Assembly (NCBI RefSeq): GCF_009725165.1
Contig: NZ_WNZW01000005.1
Span: 186,001-250,000, forward strand
Direction of reading: 5' to 3'
Origin: Paenibacillus woosongensis
Lineage (GTDB): Bacteria > Bacillota > Bacilli > Paenibacillales > Paenibacillaceae
Length of the DNA stretch: 64,000 nucleotides
How positions within the stretch are numbered: the first letter of the stretch is position 1; each line of letters begins with the position of its first letter. Below, one piece after another: positions 28,284 to 37,124 of the stretch. The notes beneath the pieces were generated by a model, which was not told where the DNA came from, ran no database searches, and worked only from the letters and a program-made list of their open reading frames with translations. The translations under genes and the position numbers were made by a program.

Positions 28284-29342
28284 CTAGAAATGGATTTCGC
28301 GGCCTTCTGCGGCGGACTGATAAATCGCGTTCAAAATTTTCATCATTTCCACGCCGTCCTCGACCGGGCTGTTCGTTTCGGTCAATCCAAGGCAGCTGTC
28401 CACAAAATGATTGATTTCACGGTCGAAGGCGGCCTGGAAATCAAAACCCGGCGCGCTGATTTGCGGATCGATGTTAATGATTGTGTCATGGCGCTCCGTT
28501 ACGATCGATAATACGGGTTCGATCTCCGCGCCGCCCTTGTCGCCGTAAATGTTGATCAGCGCCGAGTTCTCCTTCGCATGGAGGGCAAAGCTGACATCGA
28601 CCATGAGGGATGCACCGTTCTCAAAGCGAATCAGGGCGTTGGCCATATCCTCGACCGTGTTATGCGCCGCATCGTAATCAGCAGCTTGGTAGAAATCGTA
28701 GTTCTGAATGTTCGAGCGGTTGCCGAGCTTGTGGTAGGTGTTGCCGCTCACGGATTTGACCTTTGGCTTGCCCATGAGGTACCAGCACAGGTCAATGGCA
28801 TGCACGCCGATGTCGATGAGCGGTCCGCCTCCGGAGCGTGCGCGGTCTGCGAACCATCCACCCGGATTGCCGAGGCGCCGGAGGAGGCTCGCTTTGGCAT
28901 AGTAGATCTCGCCAAGATCGCCGGCGTCGATAAATTTCTTCAGCACAGCGATGTTCGAAGCGTGGCGGCGGACGTAGCCGACTTGGAGCAGCTTGCCGCT
29001 CTCGCTGGCGGCCTGCTCGATTTGCAGCGCCTCGTCGACGGTTTTGCAGAGCGGCTTCTCGCAGAGCACATGCTTGCCCGCCTGCAGCGCGGCGATGCTG
29101 ATTTCAGCATGGGAATTGTTCCAGGTGCAGATGCTGACCGCATCCACCTCCGGACTGGCCAGCAGCTCCCGATAATCGGTATACACGTTAGGGATGTGGT
29201 ATTTATTGGCGGTATCGCGTGCTCTGTCCTCATTCAAATCACAGACGGCGACTAGCTGCGCTTTCGGATTGGCTTGATAAGCCTGCAGATGGGATTCAGA
29301 GATTGATCCAGTGCCGATAAGGCCGATTTTTAGCTCACTCAT
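28284..29342 (-). CDS. Gfo/Idh/MocA family oxidoreductase
   Basis: NAD(P)-dependent sugar or inositol dehydrogenase type, 352 residues from the chosen start. The N-terminal Rossmann fold has IGLIGTGSISESH; the family EKP motif appears as LCEKPLCKTVDEA; the C-terminal half carries GGGPLIDIGVHAIDLCWYLMG, with the catalytic-site Asp and His. The start at 29342 (MSELKIGLIG) follows AAAGGATG by about ten bases. A longer open frame reaches 29429 but adds residues without family resemblance. First gene of the reverse-strand sugar set, transcribed divergently from an AraC regulator that probably controls it. Substrate unknown. Confidence 0.88.
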   Translation of the reverse strand: MSELKIGLIGTGSISESHLQAYQANPKAQLVAVCDLNEDRARDTANKYHIPNVYTDYRELLASPEVDAVSICTWNNSHAEISIAALQAGKHVLCEKPLCKTVDEALQIEQAASESGKLLQVGYVRRHASNIAVLKKFIDAGDLGEIYYAKASLLRRLGNPGGWFADRARSGGGPLIDIGVHAIDLCWYLMGKPKVKSVSGNTYHKLGNRSNIQNYDFYQAADYDAAHNTVEDMANALIRFENGASLMVDVSFALHAKENSALINIYGDKGGAEIEPVLSIVTERHDTIINIDPQISAPGFDFQAAFDREINHFVDSCLGLTETNSPVEDGVEMMKILNAIYQSAAEGREIHF

Positions 29343-29441
29343 GTGTATGCTTACATCCTTTCTGTTATCTGTGCAGACTGATATGAATTGGACAGGACGC
29401 TTCAACACAGATATGTTATATTTATTCATATTTGTTTAGGC

Positions 29442-29463
29442 ACAACTAATTTAACATAGTTGT
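29442..29463. promoter_or_regulatory. Inverted repeat between divergent genes, possible AraC operator
   Basis: ACAACTA and TAGTTGT form a perfect inverted repeat with an eight-base spacer. It sits in the 142-bp gap between the dehydrogenase operon and the AraC gene, just before the AraC ribosome site, in an AT-rich stretch that could hold both promoters. Operator function is inferred. Confidence 0.4.
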
Positions 29464-29484
29464 TTTAAAGGGAGAATGCATAGG

Positions 29485-30345
29485 ATGACAAAATACATGG
29501 ACTATATGATCAGTTCGCATCCAATCCGCGTCTTCAACCCGATGGTCGATTCCAGCCGGCAGAAGGTCAAGTCCCTGCGCCTGGTCAATGCCGGGCATTT
29601 GCCGGGAAGAACGCTGCAGCGAAGCCGGGCGAAGTTCAACAACTGGGCTTTTGTGATGATTACCGGCGGCAGCGGTTATTACCAGGTGGAGGGCGGGGAA
29701 ATGCAGCAGGTTGAAGCGGGGAGCTGGTTTTGTCTTTTTCCTGATGCCGTGTTCAACTATGGCCCTCATGCAGACGGTTACTGGGATGAATATTACTATA
29801 CCGTCGATGGCGGACGGATCGCGGAGTGGCTGGAGCAGTGGCTGCCCAATCCATGTCAGGTGAAAAAAGCCGCCTTCGATGACTCCCTCATCCACCGGAT
29901 GGAGATGATGTTCATGCTGATCGACAGCGGGGCGCCGACCAATCTGGACCGGGCCGCGCTGATGCTGGAATCCTTTCTCTATGACCTGGCTTCGCAACCG
30001 GACCGCCGGGAGGCAGGCAACCGGGAGAGGTTCGTGCTGAAGGTCATCGAAGATCTGTCGCAGTCGCTGCACACCCCTTTGGAGCCTGCACAAATGGCTG
30101 CGCGGCACCACATTTCCGTATCCACGCTCCGGCGCATCGTTCATGATTACACCGGCTATCCGCTGAATGAGTTTCTTCACCGGCTGAGGGTCGCGGAGGC
30201 GAGGAATATTTTGCTGAATACGGAGCTTACGGTGAAGGAAGTCGGCGACGCTTTAGGGTATAAGGATACGTTTTATTTTTCCCGGGTATTCAAAAGAATT
30301 ACCGGCCTCTCGCCAAGAAGCTACCGCAACCGGGGCGGTCAGTAG
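29485..30345 (+). CDS. AraC family transcriptional regulator
   Basis: The N-terminal half looks like a cupin-type ligand-binding domain (FVMITGGSGYYQVEGGE then AGSWFCLFPDAVFNYGPH). The C-terminal 100 residues are the double helix-turn-helix of the AraC family (PAQMAARHHISVSTLRRI, then VKEVGDALGYKDTFYFSRVF and TGLSPRSYR). The start at 29485 is ten bases after AAAGGGAG; an earlier ATG at 29476 is too close to that site. It is divergent from the sugar dehydrogenase/isomerase operon and probably regulates it in response to the sugar. Confidence 0.9.
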   Translation: MTKYMDYMISSHPIRVFNPMVDSSRQKVKSLRLVNAGHLPGRTLQRSRAKFNNWAFVMITGGSGYYQVEGGEMQQVEAGSWFCLFPDAVFNYGPHADGYWDEYYYTVDGGRIAEWLEQWLPNPCQVKKAAFDDSLIHRMEMMFMLIDSGAPTNLDRAALMLESFLYDLASQPDRREAGNRERFVLKVIEDLSQSLHTPLEPAQMAARHHISVSTLRRIVHDYTGYPLNEFLHRLRVAEARNILLNTELTVKEVGDALGYKDTFYFSRVFKRITGLSPRSYRNRGGQ

Positions 30346-30587
30346 CTCAGGGTGGCATTTGGGGAAAGGGGGCTGGGTATTTATATTGTTAGTGTGCGGT
30401 GTTATGCAGGCGGGTGTTTTAGAGCGAGGGTATCTTCAGGCGGCAATTGCTTGTGTTGTCTGGTATATGAGCTGTGATGTAATTTGGTAGTTGATGAAAC
30501 CCCTGATTTATATTGTTCCTAGGTAGTTCAGGAGAAGGTAAAGTGGGGGAGAGGTGGTTAGGGTGGGTTAGGGGATGTTCGTTAGGT

Positions 30588-30775
30588 AACTAGATGTATT
30601 TCATACAGTTAGATCAACGTATTTAGCCGTGTTAGGGGGACTAACTGTAAAACCTACATTTAGTTTAAAGCTATTTCGACGTTTGAGCTCCATTCAGGCA
30701 AACTAACTGCATGTTTTCCATTTAGCGCATGGTTTTTTGGTAAAATAGCTTAACTAGATGTATAAAATACATTCG
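30588..30775. repeat. Two related short repeats in a gene-free stretch
   Basis: AACTAGATGTATTTCATACA at 30588 and AACTAGATGTATAAAATACA at 30752 share their first twelve bases and both contain a small inverted TGTAT/ATACA core. Between them are similar ACTAACTG/CATTTAG pieces (about 30645-30730). No gene was found from 30346 to 31277; this is its first repeat cluster. Probably a dispersed intergenic repeat family. Confidence 0.45.
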
Positions 30776-30896
30776 GCTTTAAATGACCCATGAATAGTTA
30801 CTAAGGGTTATTGGTTATTTGGTTACTTGGGCTATTGGATAGGTTACTGTGCTGGTGGCGGCTCGTTATGTTCTGTATGCTGAGTTTCTTTGGAGG

Positions 30897-31080
30897 ATTG
30901 CTGCAAAAATGCAGGAAATATCTCTATGTATGGGCGTTTTAAAGCGCATTGCTGCAAAAGTACAGTAATAATTCAGCAACTCGCTGAGAATAGTCGTATT
31001 TTCGAAAAAAAAATGCACAATTGCAGCAATCCGTGCTCTAGGAGAGATGGTTGCGCTAAATGATGTACTTTTGCAGCATT
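30897..31080. repeat. Four ATTGCTGCAAAA units, two direct then two inverted
   Basis: Units at 30897-30919 and 30948-30969 read ATTGCTGCAAAAnTnCAG. Units at 31014-31030 and 31064-31080 are the same motif on the other strand. Spacing between unit starts is near 50 bp in each pair, so the whole 184 bp is a loose palindrome. Non-coding. Confidence 0.55.
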
Positions 31081-31277
31081 CTAGCGGTAGAGAAGGACAG
31101 GGAAAGGCTGAAAAGGGCTGAGATTTCGGGTGATCCCCCTCAATATATCCAATGAACGAACAAGGCATGAAATATGCTATAGTAATTAAGTTGTTCGCTA
31201 GAACGGGCAGCTTTGGAACAGTGATAACTGTATTTTATGAATAAAATGAGTTGGCAAAGATGGGAGTGGGCGTCGGT

Positions 31278-31592
31278 ATGACGATCCGAGAAGCTGTAGA
31301 ACAAGAATTCGTGGACGCTTCGATTGCCAGAATCGGCAAGGAAGCTTTATATCTATATACGCCTTTGTGCGGAACGTGCAAGCTGGGCGAGACGATGCTG
31401 GACATCGTTCTGCAATCGGGCGGCAACATGATGCCGGTATCGAAGCTGAATATTAATTTCGCGCCCCGGCTGCGGAATGACTGGCAAATTACGAGTGTGC
31501 CGTGTCTGGTTCTGCTGGAGCATGGCAAGCCGGTGGCGAAGGAGTACGCCCTGCGTTCGGTCGTGGATCTGCATCAGTGGCTGCAAATTTAG
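31278..31592 (+). CDS. Thioredoxin family protein (YtpP-like)
   Basis: Small cytoplasmic thioredoxin-fold protein of 104 residues with the redox motif in YTPLCGTCKLG (CGTC) and the cis-proline loop SVPCLVLLEHGKPV. It matches the short YtpP type of Bacillus in size and in the YTPLCGTC sequence. The start at 31278 (MTIREAV) is eleven bases after a GGGAG; the frame is open to a TTG at 31251, which would add nine Gly/Val-rich residues. Stands alone between repeat-rich spacers. Probable thiol-disulfide exchange; partner unknown. Confidence 0.8.
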   Translation: MTIREAVEQEFVDASIARIGKEALYLYTPLCGTCKLGETMLDIVLQSGGNMMPVSKLNINFAPRLRNDWQITSVPCLVLLEHGKPVAKEYALRSVVDLHQWLQI

Positions 31593-31698
31593 CGTTGGCT
31601 ATGAGGCAGAGGAAGGCTAGGTCCGCAAAATCCTTAAATCCTTAAAGCCCGCAAGCTCCCCAAAGTTCGCGTGGCTCCTAGCCCCCAAAGTCCACTGA

Positions 31699-31725
31699 CC
31701 CCCAAGACCCCCAAGACCCCCAAGA
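31699..31725. repeat. Tandem repeat, CCCCCAAGA x3
   Basis: Three perfect head-to-tail copies of a nine-base unit in the 314-bp spacer between the thioredoxin and ATPase genes. The flanking C-rich sequence resembles further decayed copies. Non-coding; the rest of the spacer holds nothing I recognise. Confidence 0.6.
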
Positions 31726-31906
31726 CTCAAGCTCCAAGGCATTCCCCATCTAACCCTCAGCAACAGCCGCTCGTCTCATGGACTATTTTGACCAATACAT
31801 GGATGAACTTCCCTATTCGGGCATAGGCTAAACACACGGCGGAACTCCTCCGCATAGGGTGTAGCATCACTTTAATCTCGAAGGTTAGGGAAGGGAGTAT
31901 AACGAA

Positions 31907-33052
31907 ATGGCAGGAAGAGAACGTCACTATTTTGCGCGGGGCAACACGGCGGAAGGCTTGGTCAGTCTGGTGGATTCTATCTATAATCCATTGGATGCGG
32001 TATATGTGCTGGAGGGCGATTCGCAGGAGATCGGCACGATTCTGGCCCGGCTGGCGAACGGATGGGGCCGCAGAGGCTGGAATCTGCATTTGATCCACCA
32101 GCCGCTGCAAAGCGATTTGCTGGAAGGGATCATTATCGAGGATGCCCGGATCGGACTGATCGCTGACCAAGCGTGGTTGCAGGAGGGAAGTCCGGAAGGC
32201 ATTGAGGTGCGCCGCTTTGATTTCGGCAGCGACCCTGGCGGGGAACGATTGGCGGACCATCAGGAGCATATTGCTGCGCTGGAGCACAATATCGCGGAAG
32301 GCTATACGAAGGCTTACGAGACCTTTCAGCGAACGCTGCGAATCCACGACGACTGGGAGAAAATCTACATTGATGCCCTGGACCGTGATTTCATGAATCA
32401 GCTAGCCGTCGATTGGGCGGATCAGTATCTCGTTCCGGCAGAAGCTGCAGGTTCTGGGCAGGCCTCAGGGGATGCGGGAGATGCAGGGGGTGTAGATAGC
32501 GGTCAAAAGACCGGCGCGGTGACCCGGCGCTTTCTGGGTGCAGCGACCTGGCGCGGGGCGGTTGATTTTGTTCTCAATTTGACGGAGGATGTGCCGACGC
32601 GAATCTTCGTGAAGGGCCGTCCGGGATCAGGGAAATCGACCTTGTTCAAAAAGATTGCAGCTACCGCAACGGAGCGCGGGATCGATACCGAGGTGTACCA
32701 CTGCGGCTTCGATCCGAACAGCCTCGATATGCTTGTATTCCGCACGCTGGGCGTAGCGATCTTCGACAGCACGGCGCCGCATGAGCATTTCCCGCTGCGC
32801 GACGGGGACAGCATTCTTGATATTTATGAGCTGGCTATCGCTCCGCACACGGATGAGAAGCATGCCGAGGAAATCGCCGAGGTGAGGTCCCGCTATACTA
32901 CTTCGATGCAAATCGCCATTTCTTATTTGGCCGAGGTGAAGCAGAATCAGGACCGCTTAAGCGCGATTTACCGCAGTGCTGCGGACGAGGAGGCAATTTC
33001 CCGGCAAGAGCGGCTGCTGGCGGAGGAAATTGAAGCGCGGGTGGCGAAATAA
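31907..33052 (+). CDS. P-loop ATPase of the PRK06851 type, first P-loop degenerate
   Basis: This 381-residue protein seems to consist of two related P-loop halves. The C-terminal half has an intact Walker A (IFVKGRPGSGKSTLFKKIA, about residue 235) followed by YHCGFDPNSLDMLVF. The N-terminal half has the matching strand AVYVLEGDSQEIGTILARLA, but the Gly-Lys-Ser/Thr of the loop is gone. A Gly/Asp-rich linker (about residues 185-205) separates them. Function of the family is unknown to me; it is a predicted cytoplasmic nucleotide-binding protein. Stands alone, with a terminator behind it. Confidence 0.65.
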   Translation: MAGRERHYFARGNTAEGLVSLVDSIYNPLDAVYVLEGDSQEIGTILARLANGWGRRGWNLHLIHQPLQSDLLEGIIIEDARIGLIADQAWLQEGSPEGIEVRRFDFGSDPGGERLADHQEHIAALEHNIAEGYTKAYETFQRTLRIHDDWEKIYIDALDRDFMNQLAVDWADQYLVPAEAAGSGQASGDAGDAGGVDSGQKTGAVTRRFLGAATWRGAVDFVLNLTEDVPTRIFVKGRPGSGKSTLFKKIAATATERGIDTEVYHCGFDPNSLDMLVFRTLGVAIFDSTAPHEHFPLRDGDSILDIYELAIAPHTDEKHAEEIAEVRSRYTTSMQIAISYLAEVKQNQDRLSAIYRSAADEEAISRQERLLAEEIEARVAK

Positions 33053-33104
33053 GCATACGAGAGCCGAACGGCTGGGGATACATGTGGGGAATACATGTGA
33101 AGAT

Positions 33105-33138
33105 AGACGGGCGCCTGCAGGGGTGTGCGTCTTTTTTT
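33105..33138 (+). terminator. Rho-independent terminator
   Basis: An imperfect GC-rich stem (AGACGGGCGCC with GGGTGTGCGTCT) is followed by seven T. It ends the ATPase gene. Confidence 0.7.
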
Positions 33139-33226
33139 CCATGAATGCTCTATATCTAGCTTTTTAAATGTGTAATAATCTAGTTATGATAACGCATACA
33201 AAACTATGAACGATTCGGGTGACATT

Positions 33227-35323
33227 ATGATATCTAGCAGACAACAGCGAATGGTCAAGCAGTTGATGGAGAGCGACCAATATATCCCTTTGCAGCAGCT
33301 GGCTGATGAATACGGGATCTCCCTGCGGACGGTGCGGGGCGATTTGCTGCAGCTGGAGGACTGGCTTCGCGCGCGGGGCGTGCGCCTGGATCGCGACCGC
33401 ACAGCCGGCGTCCGTCTGCGGCTGGAGACCGGCCAGTCGGAGCAGCTTGCCGTACAAATGGGCCAGCGTCCAGCTTACATGGATGCCGAGCAGCGCATCA
33501 GCCTGCTGCAGAAGCAGCTGCTTCAGGAGACGCAGCTATCCGTGAAGGCAGTTATGGAGGAACTGGGCATCAGCAAAAATACGCTGCTGCAGGATCTGAC
33601 CGAAATCAAGCAGCGGCTTCTGAGCTGGGAGCTGGCTCTTGTACGGGATCGCGGTCAGCTGCATATCGAGGGATCGGAGAAGCGCAGGCGCAGGGCGTAT
33701 CTGAACCTGCTTCGCTCCGAGATCACGGACGATAAGCTGCTGAGGTATATCCTCGATCAGCGGGGCGATTCGTATTCGCCGATGACGCCGTGGAAGGACT
33801 GGTTCGAGACAGAGGATGCGGCGATGCTGTTTGACACAATCCAGCGGCTTGAGGAGAAGATGGGCGTGCAGTTCACGGATGCGGGCTATTCTACGCTGAT
33901 TCTGCATCTGCTGATGGCGATGGAGCGGCTGAAGGGCACGCATGCGATCGAGATGGATCAGGAGTCGCTGTCCGAGCTGCAGGGCCATGAGGTGTATGAG
34001 CTCGTTGCAGCTGAGGTCGTGCCGCAGATTGAGCAGCATTTTGGCGTGAAGCTGCCCGCTTCAGAGATCGGCTATATTACGCAGCATATTCTCGGCGCAC
34101 AGAAGCAAAGCCTGCCAGCCGAGGAGCTGATCATCGCCGATCTCGCCAAGCAGATTATTTTGCGCACCGAGCAGGAGCTCGGCCGTCCGCTGCAAATGAT
34201 CGACCAGATTGTGCAGGGCCTGGTCATCCATTTGAAGCCGGCCATTTACCGGGCGAAGTTCGGGTTGCAGTCCAAAAACCCGCTGATGGAGCAGCTCGAG
34301 GCGCAGTACGGTTCGCTGCTCAATTTGCTGGAGCGGGTCGTCAACGAGGTGATGGAGCCGTGGTCGGTCGTGTTCGACCGGGACGAGGTCGGCTACATCA
34401 TGTTCCATATTGGCAGCGGGTTGATTCCGCCAAAGGCCCCGGTGCGCAAGCGCGTGGCGATCGTATGCGGCTCGGGGCTTGGGACATCGGCGATGCTGAA
34501 GCGGCGGGTGGCGGCGATTTTTCCGCAGGTCGATATCGTGGGTACTTACTCGTACAAGGAATCGGCAGAGATTACGTTGCAGACGGCGGATGCGGTCCTC
34601 AGCACGATGGAGATCAGCCATGCCCTGCAGGTGCCGTGGATCAAGGTGTCGCCGCTGCTGGATCAGCAGGATCAGAAGCAGATCACGAGCTTCCTCGGCG
34701 TGACGCCATCGGGCGAGTCGGCCGCGGCGGCGGCGGTGCAGGCGGTGAATGATATTTTTCAGGTAGTGGAGCGGAACGCGCATATCCACGACCGAAACCG
34801 GCTGCTGGAGGAGCTGCTGCATCTGTTCCAGGGCGGGAGCCGGCCGGGTGGTGAGGAGCAGGAGAATGACTACAGCTTAACCGCGCTGCTGCCGCCGGAA
34901 TCGATCATGCTCGGAGCTGGGGCAATGCCGTGGGAGGACGCGGTGCGCGAAGGGAATCGGCTGCTTATGGATCGCGGCGTCTCGGACGCCAGATATGCGG
35001 ATAAGCTGATCGAAATCATTCAATCCAACAAGCATCCGTTCATTATCCGCGCGGGCGTGGCTTTTCCCCATGTGTATATGCCGGAGTGCGTGAAGCGCAC
35101 GGGCTTCAGTGTGATGACCTTTCGCGAGGAGCTGGCGTTCGGGCCGTCCGGGCAGCCGGTCTGGCTGATGATTACGCTGGCGGCGATGGATAAGGAGCGG
35201 CATGTCGCCGCGCTGGGAACGCTGCTGGACGCGCTGAATGATGAAGCGTTCATGGCGGAATTGCGGCAGGCGCAGGATGCCCGGGCGATATGGCAAGGAT
35301 TGCGGGAGAAGGAGGGCTTATGA
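33227..35323 (+). CDS. PTS-regulated transcription activator, BglG/MtlR type (HTH-PRD-EIIB-EIIA)
   Basis: About 698 residues. Order: N-terminal DeoR/Mga-like helix-turn-helix (LQQLADEYGISLRTVRGDLLQL), a second HTH (VKAVMEELGISKNTLLQDL), two PRD domains with regulatory histidines (about residues 190-400), a GatB-like EIIB domain (VAIVCGSGLGTSAMLKRR, Cys as phospho-site) and a mannitol/fructose-type EIIA domain (HPFIIRAGVAFPHV, His as phospho-site). Such proteins activate PTS operons when phosphorylation by HPr and by their EII partners signals substrate. It overlaps the EIIB gene by four bases (ATGA), so it should regulate the operon it heads. The start could also be 33206. Confidence 0.9.
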   Translation: MISSRQQRMVKQLMESDQYIPLQQLADEYGISLRTVRGDLLQLEDWLRARGVRLDRDRTAGVRLRLETGQSEQLAVQMGQRPAYMDAEQRISLLQKQLLQETQLSVKAVMEELGISKNTLLQDLTEIKQRLLSWELALVRDRGQLHIEGSEKRRRRAYLNLLRSEITDDKLLRYILDQRGDSYSPMTPWKDWFETEDAAMLFDTIQRLEEKMGVQFTDAGYSTLILHLLMAMERLKGTHAIEMDQESLSELQGHEVYELVAAEVVPQIEQHFGVKLPASEIGYITQHILGAQKQSLPAEELIIADLAKQIILRTEQELGRPLQMIDQIVQGLVIHLKPAIYRAKFGLQSKNPLMEQLEAQYGSLLNLLERVVNEVMEPWSVVFDRDEVGYIMFHIGSGLIPPKAPVRKRVAIVCGSGLGTSAMLKRRVAAIFPQVDIVGTYSYKESAEITLQTADAVLSTMEISHALQVPWIKVSPLLDQQDQKQITSFLGVTPSGESAAAAAVQAVNDIFQVVERNAHIHDRNRLLEELLHLFQGGSRPGGEEQENDYSLTALLPPESIMLGAGAMPWEDAVREGNRLLMDRGVSDARYADKLIEIIQSNKHPFIIRAGVAFPHVYMPECVKRTGFSVMTFREELAFGPSGQPVWLMITLAAMDKERHVAALGTLLDALNDEAFMAELRQAQDARAIWQGLREKEGL

Positions 35324-35613
35324 AGAAAATCATTGTAGCTTGCAACAGCGGGCTCGGCACCAGCCTGATGATCCGGCTGAATGTGGAGGCGCTCCTGAAG
35401 GAGTGGGGGCTCAAGGCTTGGGTCGAGCATACGGATATTTCGTCGGTCGATACCTTCGATGCCGATCTGATTATCGGCTCCAATTATGTGATGGATTCGC
35501 TGCAGCTCGCCAAGGACGTCGAGGTGATCGGGCTGGACGATATTACGGACCGCCAGTACTTGAAATCGAGGCTGCTGGACAGCGAGACGTTTAAGCAGTG
35601 GCTGGCCGTGTAG
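35320..35613 (+). CDS. ulaB: PTS EIIB component, ascorbate/galactitol type
   Basis: Ninety-seven residues with the phosphocysteine loop IIVACNSGLGTSLMIRLN at the N-terminus, typical of EIIB of the ascorbate (SgaB/UlaB) group. It transfers phosphate from EIIA to the incoming sugar at the membrane. It starts at 35320 after GGAGAAGGAGGG and is coupled to the regulator gene by an ATGA overlap. The EIIC gene is 72 bp downstream. The symbol reflects family resemblance; the real substrate could differ. Confidence 0.8.
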   Translation: MKKIIVACNSGLGTSLMIRLNVEALLKEWGLKAWVEHTDISSVDTFDADLIIGSNYVMDSLQLAKDVEVIGLDDITDRQYLKSRLLDSETFKQWLAV

Positions 35614-35685
35614 GCATTTATATTTTATAGAGATAGTTATAGTTATAGACAAAGACAAATATTATGACAAAAGCGGGGGATGCCC

Positions 35686-36951
35686 ATGAACGCAACGCAA
35701 ATGATCAGCAAGGGGCTGCTCGGGGAACCTGCCCTGCTGCTCGGGTTAATCGCGTTTGTCGGATTGCTGCTGCAGAAGCAGCCGTTCCAAAGGCTGATCC
35801 ACGGCACGATCAAGACGATGCTCGGGTACACGTTACTGCAGATCGGGGCGAACGCCGCCGGGTCTTCCCTTTCCAATTTATCGGCAGTCATCCAGAAGGG
35901 CTTCCAAATTATCGGCATCATTCCTCATAATGAGACGATCACCGCGCTGGCGCAAATCAATTATGGCGAGGAAATTGCGCTCATCATGCTGGTCGGCATG
36001 ATCGTCCACCTGATGATCGCCCGTTTTACGCGGATCAAATATATTTTTCTGACCGGGCACCATATGCTGTTCATGGCTTCGCTGCTGGCGGGGGTGCTGG
36101 TATCGATGTCGATGCCGCTGTGGCAGGTGATGGTCGGCGGGGGGATCGTGCTGGCCTTCAGCATGTCGTTTGCTCCGCTGATTACGCAGCCGTATGTGCG
36201 GCGGGTCACGGGGAACGATGATTTTGCGATGGGGCATTTCAACAGCGTCGGCTATGTGCTGAGCGGGTTCGTCGCTTCCTGGTTCAAAAAAGGGCCGGAG
36301 CCGCCGGAGTCGAAGGGGCTGCAGAAGCTGCGCTCTTTTTTCCAGGATCATATGGTCGTCATTACGGTGTTTACGTTCGTGCTGTTCCTCTTCTCGGGAT
36401 TATTCATCTCGCCTGGCGGGATTGAGGAAATGTTCTCGGGACGGCATATTCTGGTCGTGTCCTTGATCCAGGCGACCTGGTTCGCGGGAGGCTGCTACGT
36501 GATTCTGGCAGGGGTTCGCATGCTGCTGTCTGAAATCGTGCCTGCCTTCAAAGGGATTGCCGACCGGGTCGTGCCGGGCGCGATTCCTGCGCTGGATTGT
36601 CCGGTGCTGTTCAAGTTCTCGCCATTTGCGGCGATGATCGGATTCCTGCTCAGCTTCACCGGAGGGCTGGCGGCGATGGTCGTGCTGCTGCAGGTGCAGT
36701 ATACCGTCATTATTCCCGGGGTGATCCCGCATTTCTTCTCGGGCGGGGCAGCGGGCGTCATCGCCTATAAAATCGGCGGGCGCAAGGGGCTGATCGTATC
36801 GTCGTTAATCCACGGGTTTGCGATTACGATGCTGCCGACTGTGCTGATTCCGTTGTTGTCGAATCTTGGCTATTTGCGCGCGACTTTTGCCGACAGCGAT
36901 TTCTCGGTCATCGGGGTGCTCGTGCATGAGCTGTTCAGCTGGTTCAAGTGA
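35686..36951 (+). CDS. ulaA: PTS ascorbate-type transporter subunit EIIC
   Basis: A polytopic membrane protein of 421 residues, about ten to twelve hydrophobic stretches, matching the SgaT/UlaA family (LLGLIAFVGLLLQK, TIKTMLGYTLLQIGA, FLTGHHMLFMASLLAG, VIPHFFSGGAAGVIAYKIGG). It would carry ascorbate or a related acidic sugar through the membrane with phosphorylation by the adjacent EIIB. Start at 35686; the ATG two codons earlier directly abuts the GGGGG ribosome site. No separate EIIA gene follows, so phosphate may come from the EIIA domain of the regulator or from elsewhere in the genome. Confidence 0.87.
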   Translation: MNATQMISKGLLGEPALLLGLIAFVGLLLQKQPFQRLIHGTIKTMLGYTLLQIGANAAGSSLSNLSAVIQKGFQIIGIIPHNETITALAQINYGEEIALIMLVGMIVHLMIARFTRIKYIFLTGHHMLFMASLLAGVLVSMSMPLWQVMVGGGIVLAFSMSFAPLITQPYVRRVTGNDDFAMGHFNSVGYVLSGFVASWFKKGPEPPESKGLQKLRSFFQDHMVVITVFTFVLFLFSGLFISPGGIEEMFSGRHILVVSLIQATWFAGGCYVILAGVRMLLSEIVPAFKGIADRVVPGAIPALDCPVLFKFSPFAAMIGFLLSFTGGLAAMVVLLQVQYTVIIPGVIPHFFSGGAAGVIAYKIGGRKGLIVSSLIHGFAITMLPTVLIPLLSNLGYLRATFADSDFSVIGVLVHELFSWFK

Positions 36952-36977
36952 CGGCAGATCAAGGGCGGTCATCAGGA

Positions 36978-37022
36978 AGCCTGATTCCATCCTCTCAGGA
37001 GGGTTGGAGTCAGGCTTTTTTG
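36978..37022 (+). terminator. Rho-independent terminator
   Basis: AGCCTGA...TCAGGCT with an inner TCCTC/GGAGG pairing, then six T. Closes the PTS operon. Confidence 0.85.
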
Positions 37023-37124
37023 GTGTCTATTTTTTTGCCGGAAGAAGTGGCAGAGACTTGGACTCACAGTGTTGTAAGCGCAACCAATATAATAGAGCCA
37101 TAAAGGACAAAGGGGGATTCACAA

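Noticed and set aside
26649..29255. Long forward-strand open frames opposite the sugar genes (26649-27386, 28578-29255)
   Set aside because: They are antisense frames over well-supported reverse-strand enzymes in GC-rich DNA, without ribosome sites or motifs.
37060..37124. Promoter/operator in front of the ABC importer (TATAAT near 37091, GTTG...CAAC pair)
   Set aside because: No acceptable -35 box at 16-18 bases and no clear Fur box, so not listed as a feature.
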